17,599 nucleotides of DNA from an uncultured Saprospiraceae bacterium (GCA_937930625.1 CALHBW010000051.1:1-17599), one strand, 5' to 3'; positions 6,223-14,361 are shown, counted from the first letter of the stretch. A program made the numbers and translations. Notes: generated by a model from the sequence alone, not told the origin.

Positions 6223-8970
6223 ATGCCCAATATGCAAGATATTCAAGTACATTCTCCTCCGACTACTGCTACTGAAAAATTCCTCTCTTTCAGTGAAAAA
6301 ATTACTACTGCCAATACTTTAGATGAGTTGTATGCGATTTCTGCTCAAGAAATTTGCAGTAATTTGAATTGTGATTTTTCGTTTATTTATTTGCTGACCA
6401 ATGAAGATACTTTTGAGTTAAAAGTTCCTGAAAAAACAAGTAATTTTCCGTTACAGAAAGTATATCAGAGAACTGAAAGTTGGCTTGGAGCGTGGTGGGG
6501 AAGAAATAGAAAAATTGAATCGCCAACAAAAATAGAGGTTCCATACAAAAACAGCACACAGAAAATTATTGCTTTTCCAATTAATAATGAAATCAGAACT
6601 TTTGGAGTTATTGGTGCTATTTGTGGGCAAGAACATATCAATGAGTTTTCTTATGGAGATATAAACAGGTTGAAGACTTATGCCAAAATTATTTCTCTTG
6701 CTGCTACGTCAAAAAAGCAAACCAAGAAGCTGAATTTTGTTCTAGAAACCTTTCAGTTGGTACGACGGGAGTCAGATGAGAAACAAATGTTTCAACAAAT
6801 AGCTAACCAACTGGCAAAAGACTATTCTAAATTTAATGCCTGCCTTATCCATTTGTATGATGATGTACAAAAGAACCTATATGGCTATGTTTCTTCAGGA
6901 ATAAGAGAAGTGCGGGGAAGTTCTCGTATAGAGGTTGGAGAAAATGTTATAGGAGTGGCTTATGAAACAGGAAAAGAAGTTGCCCACACAAATAACAAAG
7001 ATTTTGTGTACAAAAAATGGGCAAAAGATAATGGTTTCAAATCCATGATTTCTATCCGCCTGGATGATGTCAACAAAGAACCCTATGGTGTCCTTTCTGT
7101 ATTCACAAAATATCCTTACGAAGAAGATAAGGAAGATGAAGCTTTTTTGGAAAATTTTATTAATCAGGCATCTACGCTTATAAGCAGTATCATACATGAA
7201 AAGAGCATAAAGAAACTTACAGATATTGAAGCCATTATTGGAAGTATTATTCCTTTTGAAAAGTCATTGGAAGATATACTTCAAACTTTTTTGCAAAAAA
7301 GTTTAGAAAGCCTACAGGGGGAGATAGGCTTTATATCTCTGTATCCCAAAGATTCAGAAATAATCACAGCAAATTGTTGTGAAACGATTGGAGAAGAATT
7401 TCAAAGAATAGAAATCCCTGAAAAACTGAGCTTGATAGATAAGGAATCACTTGCAAGTTGGGTGTTTATGAATAGAAAATCTTATCTATATACTTCTAAT
7501 TCGCAAATAGATAATATATCTAAGCCTTATAGGAATTTAAACGGCAGAACTGTGAAAAGTGAAATTCTTGTACCGCTAATTTATCAAAAAGAATTTATAG
7601 GAATCATTGTTTTGAGCAGTACAAAAAAACATGCTTTTGACTACAAAGATTTGGATTTTTTAGAATCTATTGCCCAAAAAGCAGCACAGGTAATACAAAG
7701 CAAGAGATTCCGTGACGCAAGCCTTACTTTAAATGAGTTTAAATATGACGAATTAGACGAAAAAACAATATATGAAGAAACCGCTATAATTACCAACGAG
7801 ATTTTAGGGACTCCGATATGCTGTATATGGAAACTAGAAAAAAGTAATGATGGTATAGAAATACTTAATTTATGGAGTTCAGAAGGGCTGGACATGAAAT
7901 CTTATGATGCAGATGCACTAGAAATGGAAAAAGGGAAGGGAGGTATCTCCTGGAAAGTTATTGATGAAGTAGGAAATAATCCTAATGATTTTGTTTGTAA
8001 GGTTTTTCGCAATATCCAATCTCCTCAGAGCGGATTCAAGCATACTAATTTTGCAAATGAAAATAACTTAAAATCAATGATTTCGGTTCCAATAGTACTT
8101 AATGGGGAAGTATATGGAGTTATTAATGCTTACACTAAAACGGATTATAAATTCTTCGAGCATGAGAAAATTTTATTAGGTAATGTTGCCGTCCGGTGTG
8201 CAGCCGCTTTATTTAACGCCCAACTAAAACATCAACATGAAGACTTATTAGAAAAATGGACGAACATCAACACTATTGCTAACCCGGGCATTGTTGCACT
8301 TACATTTGTACATGATATCGGGCATTATATTCATTATCTTAACTCGGATATTAGTATGTTAAGAGGATTTATGAAACAAAAATCAAGAAATACTAAAGCT
8401 ATTAATAGTGTTTTGAATTCAGCCTCTACAAATAGTCGTTCTATCAGAAAGTCATCTGAAAGTTTGGTGCGAATCGGTAAGAGAGTAAGAGATAAGAAAA
8501 AACCATATAGCCTAAAGAAAATAATTGAGCCGGTAAAAACACTATTTCAAAGAAGATTTGAAAGAAGTAAAATTAAATTTAATTATTCTTTTGGAGGTGA
8601 AGAAGACATTGTATTTACTTGTTATCCAACTGAAATTGAGCAGCTTTTTGTCAATCTTACATTAAATGCAGTGACAGCATTAAAAGCAAAACCGCAAGGA
8701 ATAAAAGAAATTCATATAAAAGCAGCACATTTTGCAGATAGCAATAATAAAAAGTGGGTTAAGATTGAATATTCGGACAATGGAGTAGGAATAACAGAAA
8801 AAGACCAACATAAGGTATTTAATATTGACTTTTCTACCAAAGGTGAAGAAGGTAGTGGATTCGGTTTAAGTATTTGTAAAAGGATTGTTACAGAAAATCA
8901 CGAGGGAAAAATAGATTTACATTCAGTCTTTGGTAAAGAAACAACTTTTTTTATATATTTGCCAAATTAA
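6223..8970 (+). CDS. Cytosolic histidine kinase with about four GAF-like sensor segments
   Basis: A 915-residue protein with no membrane segment or signal peptide. Four successive GAF-like segments are visible at about 20-160, 176-322, 333-492 and 502-665. Their late strands repeat: FGVIGAICG, YGVLSVFTK, FIGIIVLSS, YGVINAYTK, each followed by an F/L-x-x-x-A helix. The second and fourth also share LKSMIS/FKSMIS-type strands and KGGISW/VGVAYE-type helices. The kinase core follows: H-box FVHDIGHYIHYL with probable phosphorylated His697, N-box NLTLNAVTAL (810-819), G1 box DNGVGI (852-857) and G2 box GSGFGLSI (877-884). It is therefore an intact HisKA/HATPase kinase that probably senses a cytosolic ligand or redox state. 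It is the first gene of a three-gene operon, 35 nt before the regulator. The DNA is more AT-rich than its neighbours. The ligand is unknown; ATG at 6232 is an alternative start. Confidence 0.85.
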   Translation: MPNMQDIQVHSPPTTATEKFLSFSEKITTANTLDELYAISAQEICSNLNCDFSFIYLLTNEDTFELKVPEKTSNFPLQKVYQRTESWLGAWWGRNRKIESPTKIEVPYKNSTQKIIAFPINNEIRTFGVIGAICGQEHINEFSYGDINRLKTYAKIISLAATSKKQTKKLNFVLETFQLVRRESDEKQMFQQIANQLAKDYSKFNACLIHLYDDVQKNLYGYVSSGIREVRGSSRIEVGENVIGVAYETGKEVAHTNNKDFVYKKWAKDNGFKSMISIRLDDVNKEPYGVLSVFTKYPYEEDKEDEAFLENFINQASTLISSIIHEKSIKKLTDIEAIIGSIIPFEKSLEDILQTFLQKSLESLQGEIGFISLYPKDSEIITANCCETIGEEFQRIEIPEKLSLIDKESLASWVFMNRKSYLYTSNSQIDNISKPYRNLNGRTVKSEILVPLIYQKEFIGIIVLSSTKKHAFDYKDLDFLESIAQKAAQVIQSKRFRDASLTLNEFKYDELDEKTIYEETAIITNEILGTPICCIWKLEKSNDGIEILNLWSSEGLDMKSYDADALEMEKGKGGISWKVIDEVGNNPNDFVCKVFRNIQSPQSGFKHTNFANENNLKSMISVPIVLNGEVYGVINAYTKTDYKFFEHEKILLGNVAVRCAAALFNAQLKHQHEDLLEKWTNINTIANPGIVALTFVHDIGHYIHYLNSDISMLRGFMKQKSRNTKAINSVLNSASTNSRSIRKSSESLVRIGKRVRDKKKPYSLKKIIEPVKTLFQRRFERSKIKFNYSFGGEEDIVFTCYPTEIEQLFVNLTLNAVTALKAKPQGIKEIHIKAAHFADSNNKKWVKIEYSDNGVGITEKDQHKVFNIDFSTKGEEGSGFGLSICKRIVTENHEGKIDLHSVFGKETTFFIYLPN

Positions 8971-9005
8971 CGATAATTATATATCACATAAACACTCGAC
9001 ATTTC

Positions 9006-9794
9006 ATGGTGACTCGACCATACATTTCCAAAGTTGCATGGGCAGACGATGACCCAAAAATGATAGAAAAATCTACCCATAGGCTAGAACACGCCTTTAT
9101 GGAAGTAGATAACAGTCTACCCAAAATTCAATTTTATCAAGATCCTTACGAATTATTAGATATATTATCAGAAGATAAAGAGCAATTTGATTATATTTTT
9201 CTTGATATAGATTTTGGAAAGACAGATGTGTATGGTACTTACTTTTACAAAAAAATACGGGAAATAAATAAAGATATTGTTATTGCTTTTGTTAGTGCAC
9301 ATCTCAAACACAATAATTGGGAAGGCGAGATAAACGAATTACAAAGTAAGGACAAAGATTTATTTACTATCGCAGTGCCATTTCCCACAATAGAAGATGA
9401 AGATTTTGATGATTTAGTTGTTACTCCAATAAAACAAATTACAGAAAGATTTGAGTTGAAACATGGCTTAAAATCCACCGACCACATTCCCGCCCAAATC
9501 CTCGAAATAGAACAAAAACACGTATTAGTCAACTGCCTACTCGACCCCGAAGCGCGTCAGTTCCAAATCCGTAGATTCGACATAGAGCCGATTGAAGATG
9601 CCGTCACGTTAAAAACAGACCAACTCATCATAATAGAAATCAAAACATACGTCGGCAAACGAATATTTACTTTCAAAGACAATAAAGACGCCAAATGGAA
9701 GCCGTATTTTGAGCGCAAAATGTATTTTGACGGAAGTGAAGATTACTCTGAATTTCTCAATCCAAAAGCAACAAAAAATGAAAGTGACCTTTAA
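9006..9794 (+). CDS. Response-regulator-like protein with unrecognised C-terminal beta domain
   Basis: A 262-residue protein. Residues about 8-150 form a receiver domain: acidic cluster DDD at 14-16, phospho-acceptor Asp67 in IFLDIDFG, and Ser97 in AFVSAH at the switch position. The expected lysine before proline in strand 5 is absent; the site reads IAVPFP (122-127). A charged helix (140-157) leads to a domain at about 160-250 of mostly beta strands (HVLVNCLLD, QFQIRRFD, QLIIIEI, KRIFTFKD) that is not a helix-turn-helix or any output domain I recognise. It follows the kinase by 35 nt and overlaps the hydrolase gene by 17 nt, so it probably links the two. Loss of the lysine often weakens or alters phosphorylation-driven switching. 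From about base 9470 the base composition changes. Receiver call is good; the output role is unknown. Confidence 0.8.
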   Translation: MVTRPYISKVAWADDDPKMIEKSTHRLEHAFMEVDNSLPKIQFYQDPYELLDILSEDKEQFDYIFLDIDFGKTDVYGTYFYKKIREINKDIVIAFVSAHLKHNNWEGEINELQSKDKDLFTIAVPFPTIEDEDFDDLVVTPIKQITERFELKHGLKSTDHIPAQILEIEQKHVLVNCLLDPEARQFQIRRFDIEPIEDAVTLKTDQLIIIEIKTYVGKRIFTFKDNKDAKWKPYFERKMYFDGSEDYSEFLNPKATKNESDL

Positions 9795-10752
9795 AAATGT
9801 AGAGCAAGGAGATACAATTATCTTAGAATGGCTCGACAATGGAATACCCAAACTCGGCATCATTGACTGCCGCAAAGTCAACACCATCAATCCGGTTATT
9901 GAGCATCTCAAACAAATTGAATGGCAACATGACATAGAGTTCATCATTCTTTCCCACTCACACTACGACCATTTTTCAGGAATGCTTGACCTGCTTGACT
10001 ATTGCGACGAAAAGCAAATAGACATAAATTTGTTCGTCCATTCACTCATAGTAGATCCGCACTATCTTAATTGGTCTAATCCTACCCCCGAGGGCGTCAG
10101 TGAATTAAGAAAACTGATAAACAAAGTGATTCAATTCAGAAGAAAACAGAGAGTCAAAGAAATTGACATCTTATCTTCCAAAAACTGGAGTTATTCTTTC
10201 GGAAAGTATCAACTAAGAGGTTTAAGCCCTACGGATGATGAATTAAGAAGATACATCAAAGATGTCAATATATTAAGTGAACGAAAACAGCATAGGAAAG
10301 CCAGTAAAGCTGCCAACCTACTCTCAACTTTACTCATGCTTGAGTGCAATAATCAATATGCTCTATTTACCTCCGATGTGACACTTGATGCCTTAGACAG
10401 AGTCTCAAAAATAAATACGCTTCGGGATAAAGAACTTGTGCTAACCCAAGTTCCACACCATGGTTCCAGAAAGAACCATAGAATAAAATTTTGGAGAAAC
10501 CTAAAGTATGAAGTAAATACTCCCGCTGTCATATCCGCTGGCTTACGCTACCGACATCCTCACTTGGTGGTCGTTGAGGATTTTGACAAAAATAATTTTA
10601 TGATATGCTCAACAAATAATATAAACGGTATGGCTGACTTTATCAATCAAATATCACAAGATGCATCCGATAAATTGGAAATGATTAACAGTAAAATTTA
10701 CGAGATGTACAATTCTGACGGGGATAGAGTGTTTGAACCCTTCGAAGGTTAA
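9778..10752 (+). CDS. ComEC/Rec2-type metallo-beta-lactamase-fold hydrolase
   Basis: A 324-residue soluble enzyme. The opening (NVEQGDTIILEWLDNG, then LGIIDC) matches the GDS/T-x-L-I...IDC start of ComEC-like MBL proteins. The metal-binding set is present: HSHYDH at 60-65, Asp200 in FTSDVTLDAL, and His227/His228 in VPHHGS, followed by VISAGLRYRHPH (251-262). No ComEC membrane channel is attached, so this is the free-standing enzyme type, probably a Zn-dependent nuclease or phosphodiesterase; the substrate cannot be read from sequence. The ATG at 9778 is chosen because the protein family starts there and it overlaps the regulator stop by 17 nt, implying translational coupling; the longer ORF from 9709 would overlap far more. 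Likely the output enzyme of the operon. Confidence 0.85.
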   Translation: MKVTFKNVEQGDTIILEWLDNGIPKLGIIDCRKVNTINPVIEHLKQIEWQHDIEFIILSHSHYDHFSGMLDLLDYCDEKQIDINLFVHSLIVDPHYLNWSNPTPEGVSELRKLINKVIQFRRKQRVKEIDILSSKNWSYSFGKYQLRGLSPTDDELRRYIKDVNILSERKQHRKASKAANLLSTLLMLECNNQYALFTSDVTLDALDRVSKINTLRDKELVLTQVPHHGSRKNHRIKFWRNLKYEVNTPAVISAGLRYRHPHLVVVEDFDKNNFMICSTNNINGMADFINQISQDASDKLEMINSKIYEMYNSDGDRVFEPFEG

Positions 10753-10765
10753 ACATTTGATTACT

Positions 10766-13033
10766 TCATGATTTTTTTAAAATTTGATACGCCTCATTTT
10801 CCAAAAAATCATTATTCGCGTTCATCTCTTTCAAATCATTTTCAAATCGCTCCATATACATTTCTGCATCAGGAAAATAACGAATTTTTCCTAATAATTT
10901 CAATGCTTTTTCGGAGTCATTTTTTAAGACAAAATAAACAGCACGTTGGCGCATCGCTTCGGCAGCATCAGAGGATTCGTCGTTGAATTTTTGCAGGTCA
11001 TCAAGGTCGAGAATGGTGGTACGTCGCTTGAGAAAACCAACAAAGGATTCGTCTTTACTCAATAATGCCTTGCAAATCGCTTTTGGGACATTCGCTTCAT
11101 CTTTTACCTCCTTGCCTTTAAACATACGCGGTTGTACGATGTCGTTTAGGTCGTCTGCCATATCCATATCCGTATATTGGACTACGATACGCGATGCCAA
11201 TGGATGCTGCTCATTGCGGCGCGTCACGCCACAAAAAGTACCGATATAAATCGTGCTACGACGGCTGTTTTCTTTGTCAATGTGCGGCTCACTTTCCGCC
11301 ACCCGTAAGATGAGAAAACCCAGTCGCCCGGTTGCCACATCTCGCAGCGTGATATACACAATCGCGCCGACAATTTCGACATAGCCATAGGCAATCGTGC
11401 GCTCGCTACCTGCATGTCCGATGTGTTCTACGAAGCCTGACTTATTGATTTTCAGACCACTACGACGAATACCGCCTTTTCCGTAGGAATACATTTTATA
11501 AATCCCCTCAATCCGCAGATTTTTGTATTTATCCAAATCCGAAAAACGGGTGAGGGGAATATTCAAGCCGTGTTGATTTCGGGAGATATAATTGATGATG
11601 CTGTCGAGCGTACTGTCTCCCTTCTTTGGGCAAGGCGATAGCGTACTTGGTGGCATACCTTCTGAGAGCGTATCATCTCGCATCACTACGACGGGACCTG
11701 TACCGAGTTCGAGCGCAGGTTCGTACATGGTATTGTGGCTGCCGAGCAGGTAATCGCCCCCCGCTTTGGTCAGTATGAGGCTGATAAAACGGGTATTATT
11801 ATTGGCGTACATATTCAGGATGATATAGGCTTGGTCATTGAGCGCGTCATTTTGTACGTAGCCCCGATAGATGATTGCCTCACCGTTTTTGTTTTTGCGA
11901 TTCATCATATCGCATCGCAGTACGCCTGTGTTGTCATCTTCATAAATTCGCAAAATACCCTCACCTACGGTCGAATAATAATGATTGCGTTTGAGTTCAT
12001 TTTGCAAGCCCTCCGCAGTCATGTATCGTTCGTTATAATAAATTCGATAGTAACCGCAAAGCGTTTTTGTCACTTGATAAAAAAGGGCGGTTTGCTTTGC
12101 GGGTGCAGGTTCGAGCTGCAAGTCTTCAAAGTCAAATTTTAATCCACCATTATTAAATGCAGACTTGTTAAAATACGCTTTATTAAATAGGTATTTTTTA
12201 ATGAGTTTTTGTTGGTCAATGCTTAATATGGTATTACCGCGTTCATTTTTTAGGGGAATGTCTGATTGTTCGCGGAGTGGGTCGGCAAAGTCGTCTGCGT
12301 TTTCTATTCGATGGAAAAGGCATTGACTACCAATGGTTTGCCCGTCTGTATTATTGTACAGAAAAGCGGCTTGTATGAGTGCAGGGGCGTTTTCTTTGCC
12401 GATGTAGGCATAAAATATCAATCTAAAATCCTCTTCTTTATAGGTAATGAGGAGTTTATCTTTATTGATAATTTCGACCTGAATGGGATTTCTGCGTTCA
12501 TATCTGTGCCAATATCGTTTGCTGGTGTATATGAGGTAGCTGTCGCCTTCGAGCGAAATGTAGAGGTTGGAGATTTGGAATTTGCCCGACTTGGTGTTGT
12601 GCAAATTGTAGGTGTTGTAGTAACCACTGACGCGTCGCAGGTCTTTTTTTGCAGCTTCTTCTGTCTGGATAACAATTTCGAGGGCTTCAAAAAATCCCAT
12701 TGTTTTTGCCGAACATTCGCTTTTTATTAAGGTGGATTTCAGTGTCTTTGGCGAGAGGACAAGCCGGTTTTTGTCTTCATCAAATTGCTCAAAATCATCC
12801 GGTGGATTGATGAGATTTCGTTTTAATTTTTCATAAACGACGTCTGCGTCATCACGATTTTCGCTGATGTGTTTCACTATCTTATCCCACAAAAAATCCA
12901 ATACCAATGTATAGTTGGATTCAGGTATTTGCTTGAATTCAACTCCCTTCGTAAAAGGTGTCTCGAATGGATATACACAATTGATAACCATATCCAATAA
13001 TTGCGGTGCTATACTTTTTGCCTTGTTCGCCAC
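10766..13033 (-). CDS. Large protein with three repeated beta domains, family unknown
   Basis: A 755-residue protein without signal peptide or membrane segment. The N-terminal region (1-130) is helical. Three related segments follow at about 132-245, 323-440 and 506-625. Each starts with a GYY/GIY turn (SGYYNTY 136-142, CGYYRIY 326-332, EGIYKMY 509-515), then a basic strand-rich stretch, a G-E-x-x-x-x-G-Y/Y-A-Y-I-type strand, and ends in a strand with a positive or aromatic pattern (SQCLFHRI, LGSHNTMYEP, ASRIVVQY). They look like lipocalin-like or other small beta barrels. The C-terminal 640-755 is helical. I recall similar unnamed proteins in Saprospiraceae, but no function. The start is GTG at 13033; the first in-frame Met is residue 15, and a heptamer inverted repeat lies 9 nt upstream. 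It is convergent with the MBL gene, 13 nt apart. It could be a ligand-binding or scaffold protein; not tied to the operon by strand. Confidence 0.7.
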   Translation of the reverse strand: MANKAKSIAPQLLDMVINCVYPFETPFTKGVEFKQIPESNYTLVLDFLWDKIVKHISENRDDADVVYEKLKRNLINPPDDFEQFDEDKNRLVLSPKTLKSTLIKSECSAKTMGFFEALEIVIQTEEAAKKDLRRVSGYYNTYNLHNTKSGKFQISNLYISLEGDSYLIYTSKRYWHRYERRNPIQVEIINKDKLLITYKEEDFRLIFYAYIGKENAPALIQAAFLYNNTDGQTIGSQCLFHRIENADDFADPLREQSDIPLKNERGNTILSIDQQKLIKKYLFNKAYFNKSAFNNGGLKFDFEDLQLEPAPAKQTALFYQVTKTLCGYYRIYYNERYMTAEGLQNELKRNHYYSTVGEGILRIYEDDNTGVLRCDMMNRKNKNGEAIIYRGYVQNDALNDQAYIILNMYANNNTRFISLILTKAGGDYLLGSHNTMYEPALELGTGPVVVMRDDTLSEGMPPSTLSPCPKKGDSTLDSIINYISRNQHGLNIPLTRFSDLDKYKNLRIEGIYKMYSYGKGGIRRSGLKINKSGFVEHIGHAGSERTIAYGYVEIVGAIVYITLRDVATGRLGFLILRVAESEPHIDKENSRRSTIYIGTFCGVTRRNEQHPLASRIVVQYTDMDMADDLNDIVQPRMFKGKEVKDEANVPKAICKALLSKDESFVGFLKRRTTILDLDDLQKFNDESSDAAEAMRQRAVYFVLKNDSEKALKLLGKIRYFPDAEMYMERFENDLKEMNANNDFLENEAYQILKKS

Positions 13034-13042
13034 GTTATATTT

Positions 13043-13125
13043 TGAGTTGTGGGTTACGAGTTGCGAGTTGCGAGTTATTTTTTATGTGTATTCAAATAAC
13101 TCGCAAGCCGAAATTCATAACTCGG
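13043..13125. repeat. Second inverted array of heptamers next to a start codon
   Basis: The left arm reads in 7-nt steps GGGTTAC, GAGTTGC, GAGTTGC, GAGTTAT (13051-13078). TTGCGAGTTATTT at 13068-13080 pairs perfectly over 13 bp with AAATAACTCGCAA at 13094-13106 across a 13-nt loop. Outer parts pair partly (CATAACTCGG at 13116-13125). It lies in the leader of the 755-residue gene, starting 9 nt from its GTG codon, as in the related array at 1888-1998. Confidence 0.65.
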
Positions 13126-13194
13126 ATTATTGCTTGTCACTAAATTTGATAAGTGTTTTGTAACACAATGCGTTATCAAACTTAAATAAATATT

Positions 13195-13241
13195 AAAACA
13201 CAAAAATGTTTAGGGTGTAGATGCAACCATTTTTGTGTTTT
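13195..13241. terminator. Bidirectional terminator-like hairpin
   Basis: AAAACACAAAAATG (13195-13208) pairs perfectly with 13228-13241 over 14 bp around a 19-nt loop. T-rich ends lie in both directions. It has no obvious gene to terminate on either strand, and it sits where the -33 region of the 755-residue gene's promoter might be, so an operator-like role is equally possible. Confidence 0.4.
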
Positions 13242-13723
13242 TTATTTCTAAAAACCTGAAAGACATCTAAGTTCAACTCCAAAACAGCATAAACTACAAC
13301 TACTATCTATCTGCAACCTCAAATAGAACATGAGTCAAGGCTTATTTCAACTACATTGGAATTGTTTTGAATTTGGACTTATGTCTGGATTTGAGGCTAA
13401 AATTGCAGAATTGTTTTTCGTGAAAAATACGTCTTTCATATACAAAACGTAATCGTTCATCGAAAAATTCCCAAAATTTCAGAAAAATTAGTGACGTAGG
13501 GAACTATTTTACTTATGAGTTCGTTTTATTAGTAGAAACATTATTAATCAAAGAGTTACACCAAAATCAAAATTAACCACGATATGATATGCTACAAAGA
13601 AAGGATTTATTTAGATGCGAATAGTTTTAATTCTCTAGCGAATTAAATCAAAATTTCAACGCTAAATAGAAATTGCACTAAAATCTAAAAAATTATCTGC
13701 TATTTGTAATAGCAATAAAAAAA

Positions 13724-13748
13724 GGATTGCCCCTTATAGAAGCAATCC
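13724..13748 (-). terminator. Minus-strand terminator-like hairpin without an obvious gene
   Basis: GGATTGC (13724-13730) pairs with GCAATCC (13742-13748) around an 11-nt loop. Read leftward, seven U residues follow directly, as in a Rho-independent terminator. No minus-strand protein gene is seen between here and 14362, so it would end an untranslated RNA or a read-through transcript of the 513-residue gene. Confidence 0.45.
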
Positions 13749-13987
13749 CTTATATTTTGAATTTCTGCTTGAAACCTATTTGACACAGGCTCGGAAACAG
13801 AAATTACGTTAAATTTTCGACGACCTAACGTATTTCTACAAAAGTAGGGCAATTTTAGCTCACTTACAAATTTTCGACGTATTTATTTTACGCGAAAGTC
13901 TTCCGTCCGACTCAAATTCAGGTTTTATGTAGGATTTTGTAAAACCCGAATGTCGCTACCCGGCGATGTTCATACCTATGTAAGACT

Positions 13988-14281
13988 ATGAAACGATTAA
14001 CAGCAATTTTCATGTTCATCTTCGTGATGACTACTGCAACTTTTGCAGGTACCGGAATTACAGCGACTATGGTAGGGCGTACAGCCAAAGTAGAAGTTGT
14101 TGACAATGGTATCTACAATATTAATGTTGTAAGCGAAGTAAGATTTATCGGTACAAGCCGCATGGTAGAAGGTGGCGGAGCATTTATGGTCGAAATTCCG
14201 GAAGGAACTGATTATATTGACGTAATTGCTACGAATGTACTAACCGGAAAAACAGAGGTAATTACACTTCGTGTTGAATAA
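13988..14281 (+). CDS. Small secreted beta-rich protein
   Basis: A 97-residue protein with a clear signal peptide (MKRLTAIFMFIFVMTTATFA before GTG). The mature part of about 77 residues is predicted to be strands (AKVEVVDNGIYNINVVSEV, AFMVEIP, DYIDVIAT, KTEVITLRV) and lacks cysteines, so it is a small periplasmic or surface beta protein. No T9SS sorting signal or lipobox is present. It starts at ATG 13988 behind a structured leader (hairpin 13916-13951) and ends before a strong terminator, so it is transcribed alone. I do not recognise the family. Confidence 0.7.
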   Translation: MKRLTAIFMFIFVMTTATFAGTGITATMVGRTAKVEVVDNGIYNINVVSEVRFIGTSRMVEGGGAFMVEIPEGTDYIDVIATNVLTGKTEVITLRVE

Positions 14282-14316
14282 TTTTTGAAGATATAGTACC
14301 GGCTTCAAATTGGTGC

Positions 14317-14352
14317 AGCACCGCTTTACTTGGGTAGGGCGGTGCTTTTTTT
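14317..14352 (+). terminator. Rho-independent terminator of the small secreted protein gene
   Basis: AGCACCGC (14317-14324) pairs with GCGGTGCT (14339-14346), an 8-bp GC-rich stem with a 14-nt loop, followed by seven T (14346-14352) on the plus strand. Read leftward there is no U-run, so it serves the gene ending at 14281 rather than the convergent gene ending at 14362. Confidence 0.85.
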
Positions 14353-14361
14353 ATGAGGTAT

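Larger units (their letters stand above)
13034..13987. other. Gene-poor interval rich in hairpins
   Basis: This 954-nt stretch holds no convincing protein gene. It contains the heptamer inverted repeat (13043-13125), a possible minus-strand promoter (TAAGTTTG read leftward at 13184-13177), a 14-bp A/T-rich hairpin (13195-13241), a small hairpin at 13626-13647 (TTTAATTC/GAATTAAA), another at 13698-13714 (TGCTATT/AATAGCA), a minus-strand terminator-like hairpin (13724-13748), a 12-bp direct repeat AAATTTTCGACG (13811-13822 and 13868-13879), and a leader hairpin (13916-13951). A 40-codon plus-strand ORF at 13330-13452 exists but is not convincing. Confidence 0.5.

Noticed and set aside
9709..9777. 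Upstream 23-codon extension of the MBL hydrolase
   Set aside because: It lies wholly inside the regulator gene in another frame; the family-like N-terminus begins at the ATG at 9778.
9006..9794. Transcriptional response regulator
   Set aside because: No helix-turn-helix, LytTR or sigma-54 interaction domain can be seen after the receiver.
6223..10752. Direct assignment of the operon to the Detocs defence system
   Set aside because: The TPR-containing sensor, the second regulator and the PNP effector of that system are absent; only the general two-component logic is shared.
12266..12730. Plus-strand 154-codon ORF
   Set aside because: Antisense shadow of the 755-residue gene.
13330..13452. 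Plus-strand 40-codon ORF in the gene-poor interval
   Set aside because: Short, no start context, no recognisable feature; cannot be told from chance.
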